This document shows positions 23,660 to 35,959 of a stretch of 64,000 nt of DNA, one piece after another; the first letter of the stretch is position 1, and every line of letters begins with the position of its first letter. The stretch is from the NCBI GenBank assembly GCA_012931725.1, contig CM022951.1, forward strand, positions 33,275,308-33,339,307, read 5' to 3'. The DNA is from Litsea cubeba. Taxonomy: Eukaryota; Streptophyta; Magnoliopsida; Laurales; Lauraceae. The notes under the pieces are model-generated. The model was not told where the DNA came from. It worked only from the letters and a program-made list of their open reading frames with translations, and made no database searches. The translations under genes were made by a program, and so were the position numbers.

Positions 23660-24988
23660 CTAATAGGACAATTCATTCAAGCCCATATTTCTGACATGCT
23701 CTTGAACAGGCTTTTGCGCCAGTGCCTTCGTTAAAGGATCTGCCAACATCATGCTTGTTGGAATTCCAATTATAGACACCAACTGATTTCGTACCTTTTC
23801 TTTTAACACAAGGTATTTAACTTCCAAAAATTTAGATTTGCTTGCAACCTTGTCATTATATGCAAATCTTCTAGCTGCATCGTTGTCACAATAAATCTTT
23901 AATGGTTTGGAGATTGTATCTATAATGCGCAACCCTGAAATAAAATCACGCATCCATAGAGCGTGACCTGTAGCTTCAAAGCATGCCACATATTCTGCAT
24001 CGAATGTGGATGGGGTAACTAGGGTTTGCTTCGCATTTCTCCATGAAACTGCCCCATTAGCTACCAGAAAAATATATCCTGAAGTCGACTTTCTTGAATC
24101 GAGGCATCATGCGAAGTCTGCGTCTGAATATCCGATCACTTCTAAGCGATCAGATCGCCTGTAAGAGAGCATATAATTCCTAGTCCCACTTAGATATCTC
24201 AAGACCTTCTTAACTCCCACTCAATGGGGCATACCTGGATCACTTTGATATCTACTTAACATGCCAACTGCAAAGCTTATATCGGGTCTAGTGCATGTTT
24301 GTGCATACATTAGACTACCGATTGCAGCGGCATATGGAAATTTATCCATTTCTATCCTTTCGATCTCATTTCTTGGACACTGAGCCTTGCAAAACTTATC
24401 ACCTTTGATCATAGGTGTATTTTGAGCTTTACATTCTTCCATACGAAATCTTTTCAAAACAATTTTGATATAGGCTTCTTGTGATAACCCAAGTAATCCT
24501 CGAGATCTATCACGATAAATCTCAATTCCTATTACGAAGGTTGCTTCACCCATATCTTTCATATCAAAATTGTTCATTAAATATTCCTTGGTTTCACGAA
24601 TCATACCAAGGTCATTGCTAGCCAGTAAAATGTCGTCAACATACAACACCAAGATAATAAACTTGCTCCCAGTAATCTTGAGATAGATGCAATGATCAAC
24701 CACATTTTCGGTGAATCCGAATGCTGTAATAACACAGTTGAATTTAAGGTACCATTGTCGGGAAGCTTGTTTAATGCCATAAATCGACTTCTTTAATTTA
24801 CAGACTAATTTATTTTCACTCTGTTTTACAAATCCTTCTGGTTGTACCATGTACACCTCTTCTTCTAGATTTCCATTTAAAAATGTTGTTTTGACATCCA
24901 TTTGATGTAACTCAAGATTAAAGTGAGCTACTAGAGCCATAATTATCCTGAATGAATCCTTTTTAGACACCGGAGAGTAAGTTTCATT
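23660..24988 (-). pseudogene. copia RT (C-terminal half) and RNase H, with stops
   Basis: Minus-strand reading begins abruptly at 24988 with FYNETYSPVSKKDS, the middle of a copia RT. It continues through LHQMDVKTTFLNGNL and the catalytic LYVDDILLA, then SLMYAQTCTRPDI. A TGA replaces the Trp codon after PGMPH at about 24218. Another TGA interrupts the RNase H after SDADFA near 24108. The frame resumes as an RNase H end at 23989-23660 (YCDNDAARRFAYND, then ADPLTKAL). Integrase and gag are absent. The gene is dead although the flanking LTRs are pristine. Confidence 0.9.
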
Positions 24989-25122
24989 GTAAAATCCCTC
25001 CTCGGTTTAGCCCCAGCCATGGAATCAGGTATAATCTTAATTACATTAAGTTTTTAGTATTATTTGTTTGTATCCAATGTGTTCTTGGCATCATAGAAAA
25101 TTCTAACATTTGGTATCAGAGC
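24989..25122 (+). repeat. inverted LTR end plus primer-binding site
   Basis: 24989-25108 is an exact reverse complement of the first 120 bases of the element C LTR (its U5 end). Two bases on, TGGTATCAGAGC (25111-25122) is the initiator tRNA-Met primer site, now on the plus strand. The break with the RT frame lies at a short shared TTAC. This looks like a reverse-transcription template switch. Confidence 0.85.
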
Positions 25123-26809
25123 GGCTAATGATCTTGTTACTGAAAATAAAACAATAAATAGTCATATGTTAAGATTCTGTAATTGGAACAAAGCAATGGA
25201 TACATTAATGTAGATCTACCTTTGGGTGGATAAACAACATGTGAATTATTGCTTTTCATAATTAATTTGTCCGTATTAACAAATGTGATGTAAATTAAGA
25301 AGATCATACCTTTGGGTGTAAATCATTCAAAAATTTATATCAGATTCATAAACATGTCAAATTCCGATTTCTAACTGTTCGGGTGATCTCACCTTTGGGT
25401 GAACCTCCATTAATGAAATCGCAATCTTAAGTGATATCATAATCACTCAAATAAGATGTGATTTATTAAACTCAATTCAAGAAATTATTTATTTTCATAA
25501 CCAGTGTCGCTTTGGCGGCTAACGAGTTAATCAAAAAAATAATTTCCAATTGATATATATGATAACACTTAATTTATCATTTGATTTTCAAATGACCAAC
25601 TGATTTGGAGAAGTCCTTAATCACACCAAATTAGTGTCATAAAAAAAAATTATTTGACATTCAAAGATTGCCCATTATGATCTAATAGTTTAGTTTATAA
25701 TGGCCAAAATGTCCTTAATATGGCAAAAATAAATAAATAAATAAACCAAACTTAATCAATAGATCTACAAACTATTATTGCTAAAGAAATAACAATTACA
25801 TAATAAACAATTATAATATCAAACTTAATGCGGAAAAAATATTTTAAGAATCTAATTTACATGTTCAATAAATGTACCAAAATATTAGAGAAGTCTAATA
25901 ATGGATCCGAAGTATTTAGATTAAAGATCCAATTAATACGAATCCATAGGAGAAAATACAACGCAATTCTGAGTTCATATGAGTCCAATATGATCAAAAT
26001 ATGTTCTGGACCATCCATTTATGGCCAACATGGTCAACTTAGATCTTGATCAGTGATTTACAGAAATTACTAAAATGCCGATGAAAAACTTTAACGGTTC
26101 TGATCTGATAAATTAAAAAGTGTCAAAGATTAATTTGACATTTATTTGATCAATTTATACCCCCTTGATTTGATCAGATCAGGGACCTATATATGTTACC
26201 GGTATTTAATTTACACTTAGATATATCTTTTACATCTTTACGTGGACTATAGATATATCTAGAATGATCAAGCCAACAGGTCACACTGAAGCTTCAGTCA
26301 ATACCAGTATGTACAGAAATCTGGATCAAGGCTAGCGGGCTGGGTAGTTGCAGGTCGGGTCGGCCCAACCTTTCTGGCCCGGCCCACCTTTACAGATTTG
26401 GCTAAAGCACTGTACTGCAGTTCTGTACAGCGAGTAGGACAGAAACTGTCCGGCTGCGCTGTACAGTTTCTGTTCGACTCGCTGTACGGTGCGCTGATTT
26501 TTTTTTTTTTTCATGTCAACAACCAAAGAACAATAATAGACATATGTCCAAACTTTACTATAATTTCTTAAATCAATAAATTTGTAATGAACATGAAAAT
26601 AAATCTTTTATTCCCATCTCTTTCAGATTGGGTTGGGCACTGTAATCATCATTTTCTGATGAGTGTTATTCAATAACTTGAATATCTTTTATCAAATACC
26701 CAAAATCTCATTAATTTGGGTATTTGGGTTTAATTTCTGGACAAACCAGAAAGCCCCAAAAAAAATATATATAAAAAGTAAACGATTATTTGCTATACCA
26801 ACAACCTTG
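25123..26809. other. leader sequences of element C, no gene
   Basis: Non-coding. The left part runs on from the plus-strand primer site and repeats CCTTTGGGTG near 25220, 25310 and 25390. The right part leads into the minus-strand primer site. The two sides differ just after the primer site, so this is not a simple palindrome. A GC-rich patch with three CTGTACAG-like motifs lies at 26400-26490. Confidence 0.55.
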
Positions 26810-26821
26810 GCTCTGATACCA
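26810..26821 (-). other. primer-binding site of element C
   Basis: The minus strand reads TGGTATCAGAGC, complementary to the initiator tRNA-Met 3' end, the usual primer of plant copia elements, two bases from the LTR. Confidence 0.9.
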
Positions 26822-26823
26822 AA

Positions 26824-27207
26824 TGTTAGAATTTTCTATGATGCCAAGAACACATTGGATACAAACAAATAATACTAAAAACTTAATGTAATTAAGATTA
26901 TACCTGATTCCATGGCTGGGGCTAAACCGAGGAGGGATTTTACAACTTCCTTGAACCTTTTCTTTTCTCTCTAGCAAATTGATGGAAGCCAAGAAATTAA
27001 CTGTAGGCAAGGAAGTAACCCAAGAGATTCTTTTATAGAGAGAGGATCCTCCCATCAAGGTAAGTAATCTAAAATCTCTCAAATCATATCTCCCTAATTG
27101 AGCAACTTATAAGGCAAGATTTTAAATCCTTTGACCAAGGGGAAAATATCCTTTATTGGATGTTCTAGAAGGTGTGGTCAGGTGGGCCACACTCCCTTAT
27201 TCCAACA
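26824..27207 (-). repeat. 5' LTR of element C
   Basis: Identical to the 3' LTR. The minus strand has CTATAAAAGA at about 27030-27039, a likely TATA box. Confidence 0.95.
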
Positions 27208-27212
27208 GAGAA

Positions 27213-28845
27213 ATGATTTGAATCTTGAGCACCCATGCCAGATGCCCAACAAATGATATAATTTACGTTTTGATTGAACACAAAAAAGAATAAAAGTTAT
27301 GGTTGATGGATGGGGATAAATGCTCAATTAAAGGTTTCAGTGTTTAACTGTGGAAACTTAGAAGCCGTTTGTAAATTATAATCTAATTAATAAGAGCTAA
27401 TTGGATTAAGGTCTAAAATAAAGCTCTAATTTTAAAATTCTAATTTATAATTATTCTCTTTGATAAAATTATGAAAAAAAACCCTTTGCTAATGAGAAAA
27501 TTGGGGCCCATTTTTAGGAATTAAGGTCTAAAATAAAATTTCTAATTTTAAAATTCTAATTTATAACTATTCTATTTGATAAAATTATGAAAAAAAAAAG
27601 CTCTTTGTTAATAAGAAAATTGGGGCCCATTTTTAGGAATTGTGATAATTTGGGGCCGCCTTTTAAAAGCTACAATGTAGAACCCACCATTTAAATCTTT
27701 TCAAAAATTTTATTAGGTGCTTTTATTCAAAACATGCGCCAGAAAATCTTGCATTGTCCACTCCATTGCTTTAGCTAAAAAGGCTCTAAGAAAAGCGGCC
27801 ATAGTGGGCCCATTCCCTCGGCAAAAGCTCTAATTTACAAATAAATTCTAAAAACAGAAAATTATAATACGAGATTTTATCAGCCACTCTAATATGTAAA
27901 TAAGCTCTAAATCATAAAATAATAGCATGTTTTTAGAGTTGCCAAATGTCCCCTCAAGACTAATCAAACCCTCATCTCTATGAATCAGAACTCGCCCAAA
28001 TATGAGACTCATGTGAGTTTGTGAGGCTCTAAAGTTGATCATGTAAATCTAGCACTCATCTGATGTTGTCTAAAGTTAAGCATTTGAAAAAATCTTAAAT
28101 CCCTCACAACAATAACTCCTACAATGTTCCCATTTTAGGCAGAGGGGTACTCACCTCTCATGACTAGCACCCCATTAGCCATGCCCATGAGACCCTATCT
28201 TGGGAAAAAGAAACCTACTCTACTACTCCGGCAGGATGGGAATCCAGGATCAAATTCCAAGCACTTATATGAAATGCAGGAAATTCACCGAACTGGACAA
28301 CCCCTTGTTTTCAATTCCACTCTTCTTGAAGGAATTGAGTTATCAAATCCAAATTGGCATTGCCTTCTTGTCTGCCTGTCTTGATGTGACTGGAAAACCA
28401 CACATTTGGAAGTACCCGCATGCGACAAAACTAAATACAGCAAAGATAAAATGCATAAGAGATTTTTACCTTAAAAGTGTTCATATACTCGTATACGGCG
28501 AATTTAATAAGAAATGAGTGCTGCTATTAGCACATAAAATTTTACTTTTCAAATACAAAAAATATTATTATTTTTTATTACATTCTTATCCCTTTATGAA
28601 ATGACTAAAATAGCCATTATCTCATAAGAACTCAAATCTCATTTTTCTTTTCACACAGTCTCTTTTCTTCCTTAACCAAAAGCCTCTCCCACCCATCTCA
28701 CTCTCCACTTCCTCCATCTTCATTGACAACTCAAATTCACTCACATTCTTCCATTTTCTTCTCCTTGGCAGCTCATCTCACTCTCCACTTTCTCCATTTT
28801 CCTGGGCAACTCATCTTCACTCACTTTCCTCCATTTGATTGTGCA
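27213..28845. other. AT-rich spacer with a 119-bp direct duplication
   Basis: Two copies of a segment with TAAGGTCTAAAATAAA...TTGGGGCCCATTTTTAGGAA lie at 27402-27519 and 27520-27640. The edges (GCCGTTTGTAAATTATAATC near 27364 and TTTTTAGAGTTGCCAAATG near 27930) hint at a small DNA transposon, but no target duplication was identified. No gene seen. Confidence 0.45.
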
Positions 28846-30925
28846 ATGAAGGAAGAAAAGGAAGAAAACAACAATCAAATGGTGCCTTTTAATCAAAGCA
28901 GCAGTGGGAAGGTACGTTTTTCCATTTATTTATTTATTTTTACAATTTGGCCTCTGTTGTTAAGTATTTTTTTTTTGTCATCTGGAACCTAATGGTTCTC
29001 GATATGTACGGTCTTTCAAGACCGAACACATGTTAATGTGTTTAGATTTATACATCCGAACAATTGTTTTTTGTTCGGAAGTTTACTTCCGAACATATGG
29101 TATGTGTTCGGATGTTTATGTCCGAACATATTACATATGTTTGGAAGTTTATGTCCGGACAGTGATATGTAATTTTTACATATGCAAGTCTCTACATAGG
29201 AAAGTCAGGTTGGATCGGATTTTATCATGAATTATACCAGTGAGTTTATAACTCAAGAGGTAAGACAAATTGTGAATTTATTACTCAAATTACATTTATT
29301 TGTTACTAAATTCGCATTAAATTTATTCATTTATTGTAGATATTTCACAGTCGCGATTCGTTGATTAGTTGGGCTCGTGGTGTAGAAGGAAAAACGGATT
29401 TGTCATTGTCATAAAGGTTTCAAATGCTGCTTGGGTAGGTGTCAAAGCTAGAGTACTCCTAGCGTGTGAGAGAAGTGGACAATATAAGCATGAAGAGTGC
29501 CAAATGCGAAAAATGATAAAACAAACTGGTTTGAAAAACTGTGGATGTCCTTTCGCACTAAAAGGCAAAAAGTTAGACTCAAATGATGATTGGATGTTGG
29601 AGGTCATATGTAGTGTGCATAATCATTCGGCCGCGGAATATTTAGAAGGACATTCATTTGCAGGTAGATTATCAGAGGAGGAAACAAAGTTGCTGATTGA
29701 TATGTCCAAGAGCATGGTTAGACCAAAAGAAATTTTGGTAGCATTGAAACAAAGAAGTGAATTAAATATAACCACAATGAAGACAATATACAATGCACGC
29801 TACAGATATAAAGTCAATGAGGGGGGTGGAAGAAGTCAGATGCAACTACTGCTTGGTAAGTTGGCTGAGCATGATTACATTGAATGGCATAAGAATTGTG
29901 AGGATAACGAGACTGTAACTGACTTGATTTGGACGCACCCAAAAAGTTTAGACTTGTTGCGTGCATTTCCACATGTCTTGATAATGGACTGTACTTACAA
30001 GACCAATCGTTATCGCATGCCTCTATTGGAGATTGTTGGAGTCACATCCACAGACATGACCTTTTCCGTATGCTTTGCATGCATACCTTCATGCGGAATG
30101 TGAAGAAAATTATGCATGGGCACTGGGTATATTGTGTTCTATTATTGGCGATGGTATTCTTCCCGATGTCATTGTGACGGATAGAGAATTGTCACTCATG
30201 AACGCCATTAAAAGAGTGTTCCCTGGTGCTACTTATTTACTATGCAAATGGCACATTAATAGAAACGTATTGGCGAGATGCAAGAAGTTGTTTGAAACGA
30301 AAGAAAAATGGGACAGGTTTATTATGAGCTGGAATATGTTGGTGTCTTCATCCACAGAAGAAGAGTTTAGTGAACAATTGTCTAAGCTAAATCATGAATT
30401 CAGTACGTATCCTGATGCACTCAATTACGTGAAAGGTAGTTGGTTGGATGCTTATAATGAGAGATTTGTTTCTGCATGGACAGACAATTGTGTTCATTTT
30501 GGGAATACTACTTCGAATAGGTAATTTTAAAAAAGTATTAGTTTGTTAATTTATGCTTATTAATTAATATGACTCACCTCTTAACAATCCTATGCAGGGC
30601 CGAGAGTTCACATGCACAACTTAAGAGGCAACTTGGATCAAGTCAAGGAAATTTTGAAGCAGTATGGACTAAAATACACAGTTTACTTGAGTTGCAGCAT
30701 ACCAGTATCAAAGCTCCATGTGAGAGAAGCAAGACAACTGTGGAGCATAATTTCAAGCCGGTAGAATACAAAGAGCTTCGTGGTAATGTCTCTAAAAATG
30801 CACTTGAGAAAATATTAACAGAAACCAAGAGAGCCAACCTAGTTGGAATCAACATCAGTTTTTGTGTTGTGTTATTCGACGCAAGCATGAATTACCCTGT
30901 GCGCATGAGATTGCAGAATATATAA
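28846..30925 (+). pseudogene. FAR1/Mutator-like transposase gene, broken
   Basis: Plant MULE/FAR1-family protein. Likely exons are 28846-28911, one ending at 29259 (donor GTAAGA), 29340-30520 and 30598-30925, with GT-AG borders. An N-terminal FAR1-type zinc-binding region (GCPFALKGKK, then CSVHNHS) is followed by the MULE transposase core: DCTYKTN gives the first catalytic Asp, VTDREL the second, CKWHINRN follows. Breaks: a one-base shift near 29383 and a four-base GCAT duplication near 30077-30084. The C-terminal SWIM zinc finger is missing. FAR1-type genes can be host transcription factors, but this copy cannot make a full protein. I found no terminal inverted repeats. Confidence 0.8.
29005..29165. 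repeat. short palindromic repeats in an intron of the FAR1-like gene
   Basis: About four units of 40 bases, each with the pair TTCGGAAGTTTA / TCCGAACATAT. The segment can fold into hairpins. Confidence 0.5.
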
Positions 30926-31385
30926 GTCAAGGGCGGCCTATTATTTTAAGTTGTATACATCAGCATTGGTGCACACTTGTCTATTTTTAGACAAAAATTT
31001 CACACACCTTTTGCTTTATTTTCTATATTTAGAAACTTTTTCAAATTTCTTTCCAGAATTTTTGTTGCTTTTCTTTGGCTTTTTAGATTCTTTTGAAGAG
31101 AAATTTCTTGAGAGAATTTTCAATAAACGGATGATAGCTTGAATTTTAGAATTCTCAAAATTTAGACAAAAGAGAGTTTTTGGTCGCGGAAATCTTTTTG
31201 AAAAAGTGCTAAATTTTGATCCTTTCACATTATATAGTTCGTATACATTTTCAAAACCTTTAAATGGGAAATTATGATTTCCATTCTTTTAACGACTTAA
31301 TTCAATATATGAAGGAAAACCAAACCTTAGTTTTTTAGGTTTCCTGGTTCATCTTGGTGGATTTTCCCACAAATTAGTGAATTAA
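30926..31385. other. no gene seen
   Basis: AT-rich, T-run-laden spacer between the transposase remnant and the tandem array. Confidence 0.5.
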
Positions 31386-32970
31386 GTGGGGCACGTGAAA
31401 AGGGCTGCCTATTGTTGGGGACCGTTGAAAAGGAAAAAAAACCAAGAGAAAAGAAAAAAAAAGAAAGGGAGAAGCTTGTCGCTCAAATTTCATGGCCTTT
31501 TGAAAAACAATAATGCGAAAGCCATTATGGTTGCCTTGATTCGGGTACATGAAAAGGGCTGCCTATTGTTGGGGACCGTGGAAAAGGAAAAAAAAATCAC
31601 GGCCTTTTAAATAATATTAGTGCGGAAGCCATCATGGTTACCTTGATTTGAGTACACCCTTAATTCGGGTACATGAAAAGGGCTGCCTATTGTTGGGGAC
31701 CATTGAAAAGGGAAAAAAATCACGGTCTTTTGAAAAACAATAGTGCGAAAGCCATCATGGTTGCTTTGATTCGGGTACATGAAAAGGGCTGCCTATTGTT
31801 GGGGACCGCTGAAAAGGAAAAAAAAATCACGGCCTCTTGAAAAATAATAGTGCGAAAGCCATCATGGTTGCCTTAATTTGGGTACACCCTTAATTTGGGT
31901 ATATAAAAAAAATCACAGCCTTTTAAAAAATATTAGTGCGAAAGCCATCATGGTTGCCTTGATTTGGGTACACCCTTAATTCGGGTACATGAAAAGGGCT
32001 GCCTATTGTTGGAGACCGTTGAAAAGGGAAAAAAATCACGGCCTTTTTAAAAACAACAGTGTGAAAGCCATCATGGTTGCTTTAATTCGGGTACATGAAA
32101 AGGGCTGCGTATTGTTGGGGACCGTTAAAAAGGAAAAAACATCACGGCCTTTTGAAAAACAATAGTGCGAAAGCCATCATGGTTGCCTTGATTAGGGTAC
32201 ACCCTTAATTCGGGTATATGAAAAGGGCTGCGTATTGTTGGGGACCGTTGAAAAAGAAAAAATATCACGGCCTTTTGAAAAACAATAGTGCAAAGCCATC
32301 GTGGTTGCCTTGATTAGGGTACACCCTTAATTCGGGTATATGAAAAGGGCTGCCAATTGTTGGGGACCGTTGAAAAAGAAAAAATATCACGGCTTTTTGA
32401 AAAACAATAGTGCGAAAGCCATCGTGGTTGCCTTGATTAGAGTACACCCTTAATTCGGGTATATGAAAAGGGCTGCCTATTGTTGGGGACCGTTGAAAAG
32501 GAAAAAATATCACGGCCTTTTGAAAAATAATAGTGCGAAAGCCATCGTGGTTGCCTTGATTCGGGTACACACTTGATTCGGGTACATGAAAAGGGCTGCT
32601 ATTATTGGGGACCGTTGAAAAGGAAAAAACATTACGGCCTTTTGAAAAATAATAGTGCGAAAGTCATCATGGTTGCCTTGATTCGGGTACACCCTTAATT
32701 CGGGTACACCCTTAGTTCGGGTACATGAAAAGGGCTGCATAATGTTGGGGACCGTTGAAAAGGAAAAAGAATCATGGCCTTTTGAAAAACAATAGCGCGA
32801 AAGCCATCATGGTTGCCTTAATTCGGGTACAGCTTGCCTATTGTTGGGGACTTTTGAAAAGGAAAAAAAATCAAGAGAAAAGAAAAAAGAAGAAAGAGAG
32901 AAGCTTGTAGCTGAAATTTCACGGCCTTTTGAAAAACGATAGTGCGAAAGCCATCATGGTTGCCTTCAGA
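31386..32970. repeat. tandem array, unit about 106-125 bp, about 12 copies
   Basis: Unit core ATGAAAAGGGCTGCCTATTG, then GGGACCGTTGAAAAGG, an A-run, CACGGCCTTTTGAAAAA and GTGCGAAAGCCATCATGGTT. Starts near 31391, 31545, 31667, 31775, 31980, 32091, 32213, 32334, 32457, 32580 and 32720. The first and last units share a longer variant with AAGAGAAAAGAAAAAA...GAGAAGCTTGT (31440-31490 and 32870-32915), so the array seems to have grown from inside. Frames seen through it are artefacts. Confidence 0.85.
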
Positions 32971-35280
32971 GGAAATATATATATATATATATATTTGCTA
33001 AGTCTAGGTGGGCCGGATTATTTGATTGAGTCATTTTCACGTGGGTTCTAGCGGAGCATTTAACACTTATTTTTTTTATGTATACTTACTTTCTCATCGT
33101 GTACGATCATATTTAGCATGATTTTGAAAATTTCTTTCTTGGTTAACCGTATTTCGAATTTGTCTTTACTTTGACTATCCGAGAATCGACTGTATCCAAT
33201 GTTTATAAAAAAAAAAAAATTGGAGTGTTTCTTTTGATTTCTTTAGTTTTTTGAGTTTTGTGGGTATATTCACGGCAAAACCTCACAAAGTACAATTCGT
33301 CCACTAGGGTAACTTAGGGGTATAAGGGCTTACTACATACGCTAAATGCAGTTGAGAGTGCCAGCGAAAGTGGCTTTTGTTTTCTGTATTAGTTTTCTTT
33401 TGTATTTTTAGGTTAGATTAGGTTAGGTTAGTTAACTTCACCTTTTCACATCTTTTGGGAGGGACTAGTAAAATGTTGGAGGGCATGATGAGTCCATGAA
33501 ATTGCACTCTTTTTTTTTTTTTTATTATTTCATGTAGATTTATGGACTTATTTAGGATAACTTGATTTCATTGAATTTTATTCCAGCATTCAATGTTGGA
33601 ATTCAAGTCATAATTGGTCAAAATTCATTAAATTGCATGATTTTCATGAAACTATTATTTTGCATTATCCTATTATTGCATTAATTTTCTCAAAATTCAC
33701 AATTATACGCATGTAGATTTTTTGCATCATTGCATTCTACACAAAAATCGATGAACACGCTGTGTATTCTTCAATTGCCATTGTTTTCTTACTTTATTTT
33801 AGTAATTGGTGGGCCATGATGGATGGATATGGTGGTAACTGATTGTAGCCATATGAGTATTTTTACATAAGATTTCTTGGTAATCCTAATTATATTTATT
33901 AGTGTATATTTGATTTTCTTATTTCTTGAATTTTAGATGATTAGGTGTTTGCTTAAGTAATTTATAACGCTGATTTGACTCTAAAAAAGAAATCCGGAAG
34001 AGAGAAAATAGGCGTTCTTAGATTGCAGTTCAATTATGATATTATTTTTTAGAGAGGGTTCTAACTAACGTTGTTTTGGTGAGAACCTTATCTCATAAGA
34101 AAGATGGATTCACTAGAGAGAGCATGGAAAGAATTACTGGCATGACTTTGTATTTACCATAAATAACAAACGTCAATGTTTTATTTCCATAGGACTCTTG
34201 TTTGTTTGCTTCAATCCACTTGTATGTTGGCAATCTATGTTGGAATGTCATTGAGCATTTTATCAATGATTACTGAATTGGTATAGTTATGTTGGCAATC
34301 TATGTTGGAATGTCATTGACCATTTATCAATGATTACTGAATTGGTATAGTTGGCCTAAGCTGTGTATTATGTGTTTTTGAGTGCGAGGCTGAGGATCCT
34401 GACACTTAAATGGATTATTGAGCGTGGAGCACGAGAGAGTATTATGCCACTGGCCATTCACGCGAATGTTTTGCCTATATTGCAGAGGTCAGTATGGCTT
34501 GGATATTCTTCTTATTAAATTATAACATTGCCTATTGGATTTTCAAGTCCTAACATAACATCCATTTCCAAAGAAACAATAGGATTTTCAAGTCCAAAGA
34601 TAACATCCATTTCCCAAAAAAAAAAAAAGAAAAAAAAGTATTTATGATAACATGCCTCATTCTACCAGAAGTTGATTTGGGTGTTTCTCTTAACTTTATT
34701 GCAGATAGATGTGGCATTTTCTATGCTTTTCATCATCTGATGTTATTAAATTTATTTTCTTTGATTTTCTTTTAGTCAATAACCTTTTTAATAAGTTTAT
34801 CATTAGCATTGAAAAATGGAAAAATAAATAGGTCGAGATGATACATCGTGGTTTATGGTGTGAAATTTTTTGTCCCCCAAAAAAAATTGAAGAAATATTT
34901 AAAAAATCCTAAGTATTGAAAAATGCGTTAGGCCACATAAAAAGTGATTTACTGGTCAACTATTCCTTCGTAAGAAATTGTTCAATCTGTTAAAAATTTA
35001 TTGCTTGTTAAAATATATAGAAATATTAATACATAAATCATATATTATGCAAAAGAAAGTAAATATCTTTAATCAATAATCATTCAAAAGTATTAAATCT
35101 CAGTAGTTTTGGTTTCAAATTGCCAAATGCCTTATTTATTCATAAAAAAAAAAAAAAACAAAACATTAATCCACTCCAACCAATTTTTTGAAGAGATTTC
35201 TCAAAACAAGAGTACACATATCTTTGTAAAGCTTGGTCATGTTGAACTCCGCATGCCTTGTTCGGTTGTGCTGAAACAAA
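32971..35280. other. no gene confirmed; one exon-like segment and a 65-bp duplication
   Basis: AT-rich. An (AT)n run lies at 32978-32995. A 65-base segment starting TATGTTGGCAATCTATG is duplicated in tandem at 34223-34287 and 34288-34351. At about 34386-34487 an open stretch reads ARLRILTLKWIIERGARESI and ends before GTCAGT, resembling an exon, but I do not recognise the protein. Confidence 0.4.
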
Positions 35281-35480
35281 ATAAAAAAAAAAATCTTTTG
35301 GCAGTCTGCAATTGGAGTCTATGGTTAGCGTCAACTGGAGGTGATCTCCCCCCAATTCTTTGTCTTATGGAAATAAAAAAAATCTTTTGGCAGTCTGAAA
35401 ATTTCACTTTGAATATAAAAGGACAAAGAATTGGGGAGAGATAATTGGAGTCTATGGTTAGCGTCAACTGGAGGTGATCT
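35281..35480. repeat. short dispersed direct repeats
   Basis: AAAATCTTTTGGCAGTCTG occurs twice (near 35289 and 35378), and TTGGAGTCTATGGTTAGCGT also twice (near 35312 and 35446), interleaved, as after a local duplication. Confidence 0.6.
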
Positions 35481-35959
35481 GTGCAGAATCATACTCTGCT
35501 TTGGTCTCTTTATCCCCTGAGGAGATTTGGAATCTCTAAATTTTACTGATTCTAAGTTTTCTTTTCAACCTTTTCCTTTATTTTATTTTTTTTTCACTTT
35601 TTTTCCCAAGGGTTTTGGTTTTGGGGGGTTTCTTCATTATTTTTGTTTACTTTTTTCCCCGGCTGGTAGGATAAAGTGGTTTCTTGTGCATGTCCAATAA
35701 GAAATGCTCCCAATAAAAAAAAATACAAATTAGGAAAAAGAAGAAAAAGAAATGTTTCACACCTTGATTCTTTCCTTTCCATGTTACAGGAAATCCCAAA
35801 TGGGTTAGCAAGGAGAGGCTTCAAAACATTAAAGTCAGCTCACAGGAAAAAAAAGGCAAAATTAGCGAAAGGTCCTTATAAGTGAATGTATCCAGCCTCC
35901 AGTCCAAGGAAAAACTTATTAAGGCCTATGGTCCACTTAGCTAGACTGTTTGCAGTGAG

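Larger units (their letters stand above)
22843..27207 (-). mobile_element. Ty1/copia element C, rearranged, with identical LTRs
   Basis: Both LTRs (22843-23226 and 26824-27207) are 384 bp and identical base for base in my reading. The five-base target duplication GAGAA is perfect at 22838-22842 and 27208-27212. The minus-strand 5' LTR is followed by the tRNA-Met primer site. Inside there is only the C-terminal half of RT and RNase H. Gag, protease, integrase and the RT N-terminus are missing. An inverted piece of LTR plus primer site is present in the middle. It must have moved recently using enzymes supplied by another element. Confidence 0.9.

Noticed and set aside
30951..31228. Small frames on both strands after the FAR1-like gene
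   Set aside because: AT-rich chance frames without similarity to the missing C-terminal domain.
32265..32740. Repeat peptides on the minus strand (FQRSPTIGSPFHIPELRV type)
   Set aside because: Translation of the tandem array at 31386-32970.
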